A DNA stretch of 64,000 bases, from the NCBI GenBank assembly GCA_965119215.1, contig CBCPKK010000010.1:1-64000 (forward strand), in the 5' to 3' direction. Below the pieces are notes generated by a model. That model was not told the origin of the DNA and did not search any database. It saw nothing but the letters and a program-made list of their open reading frames with translations. Below are positions 26,791 through 35,755 of this stretch, one piece after another. The DNA is from Buttiauxella sp965119215 (GTDB lineage: Bacteria; Pseudomonadota; Gammaproteobacteria; Enterobacterales; Enterobacteriaceae). Made by a program: the position numbers and the translations under genes. Every line of letters begins with the position of its first letter. Positions within the stretch are counted from its first letter, which is position 1.

Positions 26791-27405
26791 ATGAACGCGA
26801 TAATCATTGATGACCACCCATTGGCGCGTATCGCCATTCGTAATTTACTCGATACCAACGGCATTACGGTTACGACTGAGCTGGACAGCGGCGAACTGGC
26901 GGTGCAAACCGCAGAGAGACTCAAACCAGAGCTGCTGATCATCGACGTAGATATCCCTGGAATCAGTGGTATTGAAGTGCTGGAACAATTACGCAAACGC
27001 CACTATGTTGGGATGATTATTATCATTTCGGCCAAGAATGAATTGTTCTACGGTAAACGCAGTGCCGAATGCGGAGCTAACGGGTTTGTCAGCAAAAAAG
27101 AAGGGATGAACAATATTCTTGCTGCCATCGAGGCTGCCAAAAACGGCTACAGCTATTTCCCTTTCTCACTTGAACGCTTTAGCGGTTCGGCCATCACGGA
27201 ACAAGACAGGCTGGATACGTTATCTACCCAGGAAATGAAAGTATTACGTTATATTCTGAATGGCATTGATTACACCACTATTGCCAGCAAGATGGGTATC
27301 AGTAATAAAACCGTTAGCACCTATAAAAGCCGCTTAATGGAAAAGCTAGATTGTTCCTCATTAATGGAACTTTATGATTATGCGCAAAGAAATAAAATAG
27401 GATGA
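26791..27405 (+). CDS. evgA: Acid-resistance response regulator EvgA
   Basis: A 204-aa NarL/FixJ-type regulator, the same length as E. coli EvgA and very similar (MNAIIIDDHPLA at the start, AQRNKIG at the end). The receiver domain has the phospho-acceptor D52 (IIDVDIPG) and the Lys in VSKKEG. The C-terminal LuxR-type helix-turn-helix includes MGISNKTVSTYKSRLMEKL. The ATG at 26791 is chosen because the 54-codon upstream extension is AT-rich noncoding sequence. Four bases separate it from evgS. In E. coli EvgA activates acid-resistance genes, including yfdX and (through ydeO/gadE) the gad/hde genes, which here lie directly downstream. Confidence 0.95.
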   Translation: MNAIIIDDHPLARIAIRNLLDTNGITVTTELDSGELAVQTAERLKPELLIIDVDIPGISGIEVLEQLRKRHYVGMIIIISAKNELFYGKRSAECGANGFVSKKEGMNNILAAIEAAKNGYSYFPFSLERFSGSAITEQDRLDTLSTQEMKVLRYILNGIDYTTIASKMGISNKTVSTYKSRLMEKLDCSSLMELYDYAQRNKIG

Positions 27406-27409
27406 TGCC

Positions 27410-30400
27410 ATGCGGGCCCGATTATATATTTATCTGGTAATCATGTTTTGCTTTAGTGTTTTTTCAGCCGCAGGTTCAAGTCAATTGATTGAGCTTAAAA
27501 GTAATTACCAGCCCGCAGCGCTGGAGATTCCTTTAAGCTCCGAAGAATCGCGCTGGTTAGCACGCAAATACACTCTGACGGTGGGCACCTGGCTGCCGGA
27601 AGTTTCCCCCATCGACTATGAAAGCGGTGGCGAGCATTACCAGGGCGTCAATGCAGATTATCTTGCGCTGATGCAAAAGAATCTGCGCATTAAAATTGCT
27701 ATCAAACAGTACGATAACGAACAAGAGGCGCTTGCGGCGCTCTCGCGAAATGAAGTCGATACGCTGTTGACTCAGCTCTCCCAGCATAAACATGTGGGCA
27801 GTGATTTACTGCGAACTTCGGCATTAATAAAGACCTGGCCGACGCTGGTCAGCTCGCTCAAAAACACCTTGCTGCCGCTGACCACGCGCAAAGAAGTCAC
27901 TCTGGCTTGCGTGAAAGATTGTGCGTTTCTGGATGTGGCTAAGGCGGCTTTTCCTAACGCGAAAATTAGCTTTTACGATAGCGACTATCAGGCGATGTCG
28001 TCTGTTATGTCCGGTCAGAATCAATATTTCATTGGTAATAACGTGACGACCGCGAATTGCATCTCCAAATATTTTTCGCAATCGCTGGTTATTACGCACT
28101 ACTTTAATAAGCAGCAACAATATAATTATTTTGTTACCAGCCCGCATCAGCCGCTGCTGCGAAATATCCTTGAGCGTTTTATTACCTCTATCAGCAATGA
28201 AACCCATATGCGGGTGATGCAGAACTGGTTGAATCGCGGCAATCTTGCCTACCTGAATAAGCCGATTCCTTTCAGCGATGACGAGAAAAACTGGCTAAAA
28301 AAACACCCTGAAATCCGGGTGTTGATTAACCCCAATTATCCACCCTTTACGCTTGTCGACCATGACGGCGAGTTGCGCGGCATCATGGCGGATTTGCTCA
28401 ATATCATCCAGTTGCAAACCGGGCTGGAATTTAAGCCGGTTATCGTCAATTCCAACGGTGAAATGGCGCAAAAAATGGCGCAGGGAAACTGGGATATGAT
28501 CCCCGCAGCCACGTTCAGCAATGAAGCGCAGAAATTTGTTTCGTTTAGCGATCCGCTAATGAATGTTTCGTTCGTGATTGTGACGGCACACCGCGAAACG
28601 GCGGCCACATTACAGGCGAAACCGATGCGCATCGCTCTGGCTGCGGGGCATATTCTGGCGCACGATTTAAAGCAGCGTTACCCGCATGCGACCTGGGTCG
28701 AAACGGATAATGTCAGCGTGGCGATGAAAATGGTTGAGGAAGGTGAGGTGGATGCGGCGGTGACCACCGAGCTTTCAGCCCGCTACATGATTGACCATTA
28801 CTATCCGCAAAATATGCACTATATGCGGTTGCCCGGTACGCCAGCCGCTTCAATCAGCTTTGCTATGTCGCGCAATGAACCGGAACTTAAATCCATTTTA
28901 AGTAAGGCGCTGCAAGCCATTCCCCCGCGCGACATTCTGCAAATGACGGAGAAGTGGTCGAAAATTTCCAGCGTGCAGATTGATACCTGGAGTCTCTACA
29001 GTAAGCAGTTCTATCAACTGGTGATTTTTGCTCTGGCGCTGATTGCCATCAGCCTCGGCTGGGGGCTTTCGCTGTCCCGCGAAGTGCGTAAAAGAAAACA
29101 ATCGCAACGGCAGCTTGAAGAACAGTTGCAGCTTAAAGAGGCGCTGTCTCATGAGCTGGAGGCCGAAAAAGATAAGGCGATTCAGGCGACTAAAGCCAAA
29201 AGCCGCTTTCTTGCCAGCATGAGCCATGAGCTGCGTACACCGGTTAGCTCCATTGTCGGTTTTCTGGAATTGCTGTCGAGTTCTGACCTGAATGCCAGCC
29301 AGCGCAAAGAGGCGATTGCCCTTGCCGGAGCCACCGCCCAATCGCTGCTGGGGCTTATCGGTAAGATCCTTGATGTCGATAAAATTGAGTCCGGCAAATA
29401 CCAGATAGCCCCGCAGTGGACGGATTTATCACAGCTGATCGACGTGCAGTGTCATTCCTTTGACGCGCTGGCTAAGCAGAAAGGCGTTGCGCTGCACTGC
29501 ATCAGCGAGCTGGCTGCCAACGAACGGGCGCTGATTGATCCGCAGGCCTGGCGGCAAATCCTTACCAATCTGGTCGGTAATGCGCTGAAATTTACCGAGC
29601 AGGGGCATATTCAGGTTTCTGCCCGGCTGACACCGCAAGATGATAGACACGGCACGCTGGTGGTCACGGTTAGCGACACCGGCTGTGGCATCAGCCCGGA
29701 AGAACAGGAAACGTTATTCCACCGCTATGTTCAGGCACGCCAGGGGCGCAAACAAACGGGTTCAGGTTTGGGGCTGGTTATCTGTAAAGAGCTGGTGACG
29801 CTGATGGGCGGCACGCTGGAAATGAGTAGCCGCCAGTCGCAGGGCACTACTTTTACGATTACGCTGGCCGTTGAAACGACGCGGCAATCGCTCACGCCAA
29901 CCCGCGATACTCCGGCAGCTTCGTCGCCGTTACCTCGTTTGTCGATTCTTATTGCCGACGATAACCCGACCAATCGACTGCTGCTAAAACGCCAGTTGAA
30001 CGCCATTGGCTACAACGTAGATGAAGCCTGCGACGGTGAAGAAGCGGAAGCGAAAATACTGAATAAATCTTACGACTTGTTGATAACTGACGTGAACATG
30101 CCGAAAAAAGACGGCCTGGCGTTGGCTGCATCTTTACGCCAGAAGAATTTACGGCTGCAAATCTGGGGGCTTACCGCCAGTGCGCTTTCACAATCGCGCG
30201 AACAATGCCTGCAAAGTGGGATGGACCAGTGTTTGTTTAAACCGGTTTCGATTCAAACCCTGACTCACGAACTGAGTAAACTCGACAGTGACTGTTCGTC
30301 GCCGAGCGTCACCCGGCATTTAAAACTCAGCATTTTGAATGAGAATACCGGTGGCGATCGCAAGCTGATGAACGAGATTCTGGAAACGTTTCGTGAGGCA

Positions 30401-30652
30401 TCAGCTAGTGATTTGCAAATGGCAATCCGCTCAATAGAACAGGATGAACCGCAGATGTTTTTGCACGCGTTACACCGCCTGCACGGTTCGGCGCAAATTC
30501 TGGAAATCACCGCGCTACAGAAATTGTGCGAACCTTTTGAGTCGCGCCGATATGACGCATTACCGCTTGAAGTTCGCCAGGAGGCATTAGAAAAAATTGC
30601 CGTTGTGATGCGGGAGATAGAGGTGGAGATTGAGAATCTTATAAGCCATTGA
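27410..30652 (+). CDS. evgS: Hybrid sensor kinase EvgS, form lacking the PAS domain
   Basis: A 1080-aa unorthodox sensor kinase. In order: signal peptide (to about residue 22), two tandem periplasmic Venus-flytrap (SBP_bac_3) domains (about 45-270 and 290-530), a membrane segment at about 535-557, a short coiled coil, histidine kinase with H606 (FLASMSHELRTP), N box (LTNLVGNALKF), G boxes (DTGCGIS, GSGLGL), receiver with D894 (LLITDVNMPKKDG) and an HPt domain with H1025 (HRLHGSAQ). E. coli EvgS has 1197 residues with a cytoplasmic PAS domain between membrane and kinase. Here only about 45 residues separate the two, so the PAS domain and its redox-linked cysteines are missing while all phosphorelay residues are kept. 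It probably still signals to EvgA, but its input must differ. Confidence 0.93.
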   Translation: MRARLYIYLVIMFCFSVFSAAGSSQLIELKSNYQPAALEIPLSSEESRWLARKYTLTVGTWLPEVSPIDYESGGEHYQGVNADYLALMQKNLRIKIAIKQYDNEQEALAALSRNEVDTLLTQLSQHKHVGSDLLRTSALIKTWPTLVSSLKNTLLPLTTRKEVTLACVKDCAFLDVAKAAFPNAKISFYDSDYQAMSSVMSGQNQYFIGNNVTTANCISKYFSQSLVITHYFNKQQQYNYFVTSPHQPLLRNILERFITSISNETHMRVMQNWLNRGNLAYLNKPIPFSDDEKNWLKKHPEIRVLINPNYPPFTLVDHDGELRGIMADLLNIIQLQTGLEFKPVIVNSNGEMAQKMAQGNWDMIPAATFSNEAQKFVSFSDPLMNVSFVIVTAHRETAATLQAKPMRIALAAGHILAHDLKQRYPHATWVETDNVSVAMKMVEEGEVDAAVTTELSARYMIDHYYPQNMHYMRLPGTPAASISFAMSRNEPELKSILSKALQAIPPRDILQMTEKWSKISSVQIDTWSLYSKQFYQLVIFALALIAISLGWGLSLSREVRKRKQSQRQLEEQLQLKEALSHELEAEKDKAIQATKAKSRFLASMSHELRTPVSSIVGFLELLSSSDLNASQRKEAIALAGATAQSLLGLIGKILDVDKIESGKYQIAPQWTDLSQLIDVQCHSFDALAKQKGVALHCISELAANERALIDPQAWRQILTNLVGNALKFTEQGHIQVSARLTPQDDRHGTLVVTVSDTGCGISPEEQETLFHRYVQARQGRKQTGSGLGLVICKELVTLMGGTLEMSSRQSQGTTFTITLAVETTRQSLTPTRDTPAASSPLPRLSILIADDNPTNRLLLKRQLNAIGYNVDEACDGEEAEAKILNKSYDLLITDVNMPKKDGLALAASLRQKNLRLQIWGLTASALSQSREQCLQSGMDQCLFKPVSIQTLTHELSKLDSDCSSPSVTRHLKLSILNENTGGDRKLMNEILETFREASASDLQMAIRSIEQDEPQMFLHALHRLHGSAQILEITALQKLCEPFESRRYDALPLEVRQEALEKIAVVMREIEVEIENLISH

Positions 30653-30655
30653 AAA

Positions 30656-30722
30656 ATGGTGGATGTCGCTAATGCTAATCCACCCTACAAAACCATTATG
30701 CTGTTGTAGGGTGGATTAGAGG
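30656..30722. repeat. REP-like palindromic repeat (family B), copy 1, after evgS
   Basis: GGTGGATGTCGCTAATGC leads into a perfect 16-bp inverted repeat, CTAATCCACCCTACAA at 30675-30690 and its complement at 30704-30719, with a 13-base loop. It lies between the convergent evgS and yfdX genes and can serve as a terminator-like barrier. A second member stands at 33976-34040. Confidence 0.7.
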
Positions 30723-30723
30723 A

Positions 30724-31359
30724 TTAGTTAGAAGCCACGAACATTTCGCTATCAACAACGATGCCGTCTTCCGCGCCTTTCAGCACCAGATTCGCTTCGT
30801 AGTATTTACCGGTTTCCAGCAGTTTTTGTGCCTGCGCAATCGCTTTACGAGTGTGGTTCAGCGGCATCAGATACTGGTTTTCCATCACGCCAATACCCGC
30901 CAGGCGTAAGGTATCCATTGCACCTTTCTGATCGCCTTTCGCCATTTTTTCGTTGGCAGATTTGATGGCGCTCTCTTTAGCTGGAGTCGCAATATAGTCT
31001 TCAGACAGGGCAACGGTGGCGTTAATGATCACGTATTGATCGTCAATCATCTTCGCTTTGGCATCGGTTTTCACAAATTTAGCCCAGTCCATGCTGTCAT
31101 CTTTGAGCAGGGTGGCTGCGTCATTAGTCAGCTTTTTAGCGCTGGCTGGTTCACCGTGGAACAGTGCCAGTCTTGCGAACTGCACATCACGCATGGCATT
31201 CGCACCCTGTACCGCAACCTGCATGACATCAGCGGCTTCTTTTTGAATTTGCGCAGTTGCCGCAGCGGTTTGCGCTGGGGTGGCGGCGGTTGCAGCTGCT
31301 AATACAGGTGCAGAACTCATCATAGTTGCCAATAGACCTGCCAGAATTAATTTTTTCAT
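30724..31359 (-). CDS. yfdX: YfdX family periplasmic protein
   Basis: A 211-aa YfdX protein, the E. coli length, with a signal peptide ending VLAAATAA. YfdX is induced by EvgA and acid in E. coli, and proposed to act as a periplasmic chaperone-like protein. AAGGAG precedes the ATG at 31359; the 11-codon upstream extension is not used. It is convergent with evgS and divergent from hdeD. The E. coli partners yfdW, yfdU and yfdVE are absent here. Confidence 0.93.
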   Translation of the reverse strand: MKKLILAGLLATMMSSAPVLAAATAATPAQTAAATAQIQKEAADVMQVAVQGANAMRDVQFARLALFHGEPASAKKLTNDAATLLKDDSMDWAKFVKTDAKAKMIDDQYVIINATVALSEDYIATPAKESAIKSANEKMAKGDQKGAMDTLRLAGIGVMENQYLMPLNHTRKAIAQAQKLLETGKYYEANLVLKGAEDGIVVDSEMFVASN

Positions 31360-31462
31360 TATCGTCTCCTTAATAAAATAGGTGTTCATCACCAGACGAC
31401 ATCAGAATAAAAAATAAGTGTCGTGATGAACATCAGAGCGTCGAATCAATAATGAAGGGGCA

Positions 31463-31500
31463 GTCTTACATTTGTCAGAATGCGAATACAGCTGTCAGAC
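31463..31500. promoter_or_regulatory. Tandem TACA-N2-TGTCA motifs between yfdX and hdeD (candidate EvgA sites)
   Basis: TCTTACATTTGTCAGAA and GAATACAGCTGTCAGAC carry the same TACA-N2-TGTCA core as the site before evgA. The two TACA boxes start at 31467 and 31487, exactly 20 bases apart, so both lie on the same face of the DNA. They sit about 90-130 bases from the divergent yfdX and hdeD starts. EvgA binding is inferred from recurrence and context. Confidence 0.5.
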
Positions 31501-31590
31501 TCAGCGTATAGCTATGCGCCTTTGCTCTTATTTACTCTGCCGGGTAGCAAGTTCTATTATTTTAATCATTAAATCTACGGCGGAGAAGTT

Positions 31591-32193
31591 ATGTTTATTT
31601 TTAACCAATATAGACTAAAGGCGCTGAATGAAAGCTCTCGCCTTTATTATAGAAAACATTCCCTGGTTATGGCAGTGCTGCTGCTAATTTGTGGTGCTTG
31701 CTGTCTTATCTATCCATTTATGGCAGGACTGTACCTCAGTTATCTTACTGGCATGATGTTTATGATTTGCGGCTTCTATACCTTTTATAGCCTGATTGTT
31801 TTTCGCAAGCAGCACTGGAAATCCAAATTTGTTAGCGCGATTTTTGCCCTCGCCTGGTTATTGCTCGGTTACGCTTTCATCATTAACCCCGTGGTCGGCA
31901 TGAATTCGTTATCAATAATTTTCTGCTGCCTGTTCATTATCGGCGGGGTTTCACGCATCGTTTCTGGTTTCAGAATGCGTGGCCGCGCGGGGTACGCCTG
32001 GAACATCCTCATCGGTATCTTCGACTTGCTGATAGCCGCTCTGTGGCTGGGTATGAACCCCGAACAATCGTATCTCTTTACGACCGCTTTTATCGGCCTG
32101 GAGATGATCTTCAGCGCCGGGGGCTTTATCTCATTGCGTAAGAAACTCTCGCCAGCACAACCAAAAAAACTGGCTCTCAAAGATTCACAATAA
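31591..32193 (+). CDS. hdeD: Acid-resistance membrane protein HdeD
   Basis: A 200-aa inner-membrane protein of the HdeD family (E. coli 190 aa) with about six hydrophobic segments, including LVMAVLLLICGACCLIYPF and the paired repeat GGVSRIVSGFRMR. HdeD contributes to acid resistance at high cell density in E. coli. It starts an hdeD, hdeB-like, gadB run on the plus strand and is divergent from yfdX. Confidence 0.92.
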   Translation: MFIFNQYRLKALNESSRLYYRKHSLVMAVLLLICGACCLIYPFMAGLYLSYLTGMMFMICGFYTFYSLIVFRKQHWKSKFVSAIFALAWLLLGYAFIINPVVGMNSLSIIFCCLFIIGGVSRIVSGFRMRGRAGYAWNILIGIFDLLIAALWLGMNPEQSYLFTTAFIGLEMIFSAGGFISLRKKLSPAQPKKLALKDSQ

Positions 32194-32208
32194 TCACTGG
32201 AATAATTT

Positions 32209-32511
32209 ATGAATATTAAAGTAAGTATCTCGATAATTATTGCCGCTGCGGCTATGGCGACCTCGATTAATAGTGCTTTCGCAGAGCCAGAAACAACGCC
32301 ACAAAATATGACTTGCCGTGAATTTATGGATATGAATCCAAAATACATGACGCCCATTGCCTTTTGGGTGGTGAATAAAAATACCGATTTTAAAGGCGGC
32401 GATTATGTTCACTGGCATGAAGTGGAAACCATCGCCGTACCGAAGATATTTAAGCAGTGTCAAAAGGCACCGGCAACAAAACTGGGTGACTTGACTCCGG
32501 TGACCAAATAA
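32209..32511 (+). CDS. hdeB: Periplasmic acid-stress chaperone, HdeB-like
   Basis: A 100-aa protein with a signal peptide ending SAFA-EP. The mature part has MTCREFMDMNPKYMTPIAFWVV, close to the HdeB signature (MTCQEFIDLNPKAMTP), and KQCQKAP, giving the two cysteines whose disulphide is conserved in HdeA/HdeB. These dimers dissociate at low pH and bind unfolding periplasmic proteins. No hdeA is found beside it. It follows hdeD by 15 bases. Confidence 0.9.
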   Translation: MNIKVSISIIIAAAAMATSINSAFAEPETTPQNMTCREFMDMNPKYMTPIAFWVVNKNTDFKGGDYVHWHEVETIAVPKIFKQCQKAPATKLGDLTPVTK

Positions 32512-32569
32512 CTCCGTACGCACTATTAAATTAAATATTAACTAGCTTGTTGCGAATTAAGGATTAATT

Positions 32570-33967
32570 ATGACTATGCTCAATCAGTCCGTCGAAAACG
32601 AAAATGACGATGTTTATGCTTCCGTCGAATTATCAACTTCACTGCCAAAAACAGCTTTTCCGGTACAGGAAAGTAACCCGCGTAATGTGTTTCATGCCAT
32701 TCACGATGAACTGATGCTTGATGGTAACTCCCGTCAGAATCTGGCGACTTTTTGCCAGACCTGGGTGGATGATGAAGTTCGTCAGTTGATGGATCTGTCC
32801 ATCGACAAAAACATGATTGATAAAGACGAGTATCCGCAAACGGCTGAAATCGAACAGCGCTGCGTGAATATGCTCGCCGATCTGTGGCATTCCCCGGCGG
32901 CCACCAACACTATGGGTTGCTCAACCATCGGTTCTTCCGAAGCCGCAATGCTGGGCGGCCTGGCGCTGAAATGGAGCTGGCGTAAACGTCGTGAACTGGC
33001 AGGGAAATCTACCGATAAACCAAATATGGTGTGTGGCCCGGTGCAGATTTGCTGGCACAAATTCGCCCGCTATTTTGATGTTGAACTGCGTGAAGTGCCG
33101 CTGGATGGCGATCGCCTGATGATGACCGCTGAGGAAGCGCTTAAATATGTCGACGAGAACACCATTGGCGTGGTGCCAACTCTGGGCATTACGTTCACCT
33201 GCCAGTATGAGCCGGTTAAAGAAATTCATGATGCGCTCGATGACCTGTTCGAACGCACTGGCCTTGATATCCCGATGCATGTCGATGCCGCCAGCGGTGG
33301 CTTCCTGGCGCCGTTCTGCGCGCCTGAAATTGACTGGGATTTCCGCCTGCCACGGGTGAAATCAATCAATGCTTCCGGCCACAAATTTGGTCTTGCACCA
33401 CTCGGTGCGGGCTGGGTGGTATGGCGTGAAAAACAGGATCTGCCAGAAGAACTGATCTTCAACGTTAACTACCTTGGCGGCAATATGCCGACCTTTGCGC
33501 TGAATTTCTCGCGTCCTGGTGGGCAAATTGTCGCGCAGTATTACAACTTCCTGCGTCTGGGCCGCGAAGGTTATCGCAAAATCCACATGGCCTGTTACGA
33601 AACCGCGCAGTATCTGGCGCGTGAGATTGCCGCGATTGGCCCATTCGACATTATCTTTGATGGCAGCCAACACAACGGTATTCCGGCGCTGACCTGGGCG
33701 CTAAAAGCCGATCAGAAAAACTACGGTTACACCCTGTATGACCTGGCAGACCGTTTACGCAGCCGTGGCTGGCAGGTGCCAGCTTATTCCATGCCGACCC
33801 ATCGTGAAGACTTAGTGGTGCAGCGCATCCTGGTGCGTCACGGGATGAGTATCGACCTGGCTGAGCTGTTGATTGCTGACCTGAAACGCACCCTTGAAGC
33901 GCTGGAAAAAAATCCGGTCACTCAGCCGCTTACCGCGCAGGAAGCCGGTGGTTTTAACCACGCTTAA
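32570..33967 (+). CDS. gadB: Glutamate decarboxylase (GadA/GadB)
   Basis: A 465-aa PLP enzyme that consumes a cytoplasmic proton when converting glutamate to GABA. The PLP lysine is K272 in INASGHKFG, and the cofactor Asp is in HVDAASGGF. The N-terminus contains the acid-responsive membrane helix, and the C-terminus ends FNHA with His464 at the penultimate position, like His465 in E. coli that blocks the active site at neutral pH. AAGGA precedes the first ATG; MLNQ two codons later is an alternative. I call it gadB rather than gadA because gadC follows. Confidence 0.95.
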   Translation: MTMLNQSVENENDDVYASVELSTSLPKTAFPVQESNPRNVFHAIHDELMLDGNSRQNLATFCQTWVDDEVRQLMDLSIDKNMIDKDEYPQTAEIEQRCVNMLADLWHSPAATNTMGCSTIGSSEAAMLGGLALKWSWRKRRELAGKSTDKPNMVCGPVQICWHKFARYFDVELREVPLDGDRLMMTAEEALKYVDENTIGVVPTLGITFTCQYEPVKEIHDALDDLFERTGLDIPMHVDAASGGFLAPFCAPEIDWDFRLPRVKSINASGHKFGLAPLGAGWVVWREKQDLPEELIFNVNYLGGNMPTFALNFSRPGGQIVAQYYNFLRLGREGYRKIHMACYETAQYLAREIAAIGPFDIIFDGSQHNGIPALTWALKADQKNYGYTLYDLADRLRSRGWQVPAYSMPTHREDLVVQRILVRHGMSIDLAELLIADLKRTLEALEKNPVTQPLTAQEAGGFNHA

Positions 33968-33975
33968 CGTGTGTC

Positions 33976-34040
33976 GGATGTCGCTAACGCTAATCCGACC
34001 TACGAGAATTTGTTGTCGGGGGATTAGCGCAGCGACATCC
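33976..34040. repeat. REP-like palindromic repeat (family B), copy 2, between gadB and gadC
   Basis: GGATGTCGCTAACGCTAATCC (33976 on) pairs with the inverted GGATTAGCGCAGCGACATCC (34021-34040) around a loop of about 24 bases. The same words occur in copy 1 after evgS. Lying inside the gadBC operon, it may set different message levels for decarboxylase and antiporter. Confidence 0.7.
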
Positions 34041-34112
34041 ACTAATTTTCAACTTTATTAATCACGCATGAACATCCGCAGGCTATTTAAGCCTGTGGAT
34101 GCGGAGAGGATT

Positions 34113-35633
34113 ATGTCCACCACAACAACTAATGCCCCTGCAAGGTCGCTCACTTTGCTTGGCTTTTTCGCTATTACCGCGTCGATGGTGATGGCGGTTT
34201 ATGAATATCCTACGTTTGCCACCTCGGGTTTTAGCCTGATCTTTTTCCTGCTGATGGGCGGGATTTTCTGGTTTATTCCCGTTGGCCTGTGCGCCGCTGA
34301 AATGGCCACCGTTGAAGGCTGGGAAGAAGGTGGCGTGTTTGCCTGGGTTTCCAATACGCTCGGTGAGCGCTGGGGGTTTGCGGCGATTTCTTTTAGCTAT
34401 CTGCAAATCGCCATTGGTTTTATTCCGATGCTCTATTTTGTGCTCGGCGCGCTCTCTTACATTCTCAGTTGGCCTGCACTGAATACTGATCCCCTGGTGC
34501 GAACCATTGCGGCGGTCATTATTCTGTGGGGGCTCGCACTCACCCAATTTAAAGGGACTCGCTACACCGCGCGCATTGCCAAACTTGGCTTCTTCTGCGG
34601 GATTTTATTCCCGGCGCTGGTTCTGGCCGGTCTGGCCGTGGCGTGGTTGTATCACGGCCAACCTCTGGCGATTGAAATGTCGGCCAGCACTTTCTTCCCT
34701 GACTTTTCGCAGATTGGCACGCTCGTGGTAATGGTGGCGTTTGTGCTCAGTTATATGGGTGTGGAAGCGTCGGCGACTCACGTTAATGAAATGACTAACC
34801 CTGCGCGTGATTATCCGCTGGCGATGTTCCTGCTGGTGATTGCCGCTATCGTGCTGAGTTCGATTGGCGGTTTGTCCGTGGCGGCGGTTATCCCGCATGA
34901 CGAAATTAACCTTTCCGCTGGTGTGATGCAGGCGTTTAGCTCGCTGATTGGTTATTACGGCCCTGGCTTTGAATGGGCGGTTCGTGGCGTCGCCGCATTA
35001 TTAATGCTTGGCGTGCTGGCAGAGATTGCTTCGTGGATAGTCGGCCCCTCTCGCGGCATGTTAGTCACCGCGCAGAAAGGTTTGCTGCCCGCTCGCTTTG
35101 CCAAAGTGAATAAAAACGGTGTGCCGGTCGCGCTGGTTATCTCGCAGTTGACCATTACCACCCTCGCGCTGATTGTTCTCACCAATACCGGAGGCGGTAG
35201 CAATATGTCCTTCCTGGTTGCTTTGTCGCTCACCGTGGTGATTTATCTGTGCAGCTATTTGATGTTGTTCCTGGGGTATATCCAGCTGGTGCGCAAACAA
35301 AAGGATAAAAAACGTGCCTTCCAGATCCCTGGCGGCCAAACAGTGAAACTGATTGTCGCTTGTTCCGGGCTTATCGTTTCCGTACTGGCGTTTATCGTTT
35401 CGTTTATTCCACCGAGTTCGCTACCAGGCGCGCACGCGCACGATGTTTACGGCGGCCTGCTGGTTGTCTGCTTTGTGCTCGTATTTATCCTGCCGTTTAA
35501 CGTTTATCTGTTCCGCGATAAAGCGAATAAAAAACTGGCACCGGAAATCGTACCGGTAAAAGTGGACAATGCACCGCCAGGACATTTTGTCGTTCATCCG
35601 AAAGCACGCCCTTCGCATTACCCAAAACCTTAA
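34113..35633 (+). CDS. gadC: Glutamate/GABA antiporter GadC
   Basis: A 506-aa APC-family antiporter (E. coli 511 aa) that exchanges external glutamate for internal GABA, completing the acid-resistance cycle with GadB. Sequence motifs such as ITASMVMAVYEYPTFATSGFSL, GVEASATHVNEM and EIASWIVGPSRGM match E. coli GadC closely. The C-plug that closes the channel at neutral pH is present (GHFVVHPKARPSHY). GAGAGGATT before 34113 supports this start; an in-frame ATG 15 codons upstream is less likely. Confidence 0.95.
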   Translation: MSTTTTNAPARSLTLLGFFAITASMVMAVYEYPTFATSGFSLIFFLLMGGIFWFIPVGLCAAEMATVEGWEEGGVFAWVSNTLGERWGFAAISFSYLQIAIGFIPMLYFVLGALSYILSWPALNTDPLVRTIAAVIILWGLALTQFKGTRYTARIAKLGFFCGILFPALVLAGLAVAWLYHGQPLAIEMSASTFFPDFSQIGTLVVMVAFVLSYMGVEASATHVNEMTNPARDYPLAMFLLVIAAIVLSSIGGLSVAAVIPHDEINLSAGVMQAFSSLIGYYGPGFEWAVRGVAALLMLGVLAEIASWIVGPSRGMLVTAQKGLLPARFAKVNKNGVPVALVISQLTITTLALIVLTNTGGGSNMSFLVALSLTVVIYLCSYLMLFLGYIQLVRKQKDKKRAFQIPGGQTVKLIVACSGLIVSVLAFIVSFIPPSSLPGAHAHDVYGGLLVVCFVLVFILPFNVYLFRDKANKKLAPEIVPVKVDNAPPGHFVVHPKARPSHYPKP

Positions 35634-35755
35634 ATTAACTGTCGTGCCATCCACCGTGTTTACGCAAAGTGTGGATGGCGCTATCGCTATTTTTCTCTAT
35701 TAACGGATAATGGCCGATTCTGAAACGACAGTTTATTTTTGGTAAGGGAAGGGGC

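Noticed and set aside
35640..35690. Third full family B repeat after gadC (CCATCCAC..GTGGATGG)
   Set aside because: It shares only the short GTGGATGGC word and lacks the GGATGTCGCTAA core, so I do not count it as a member.
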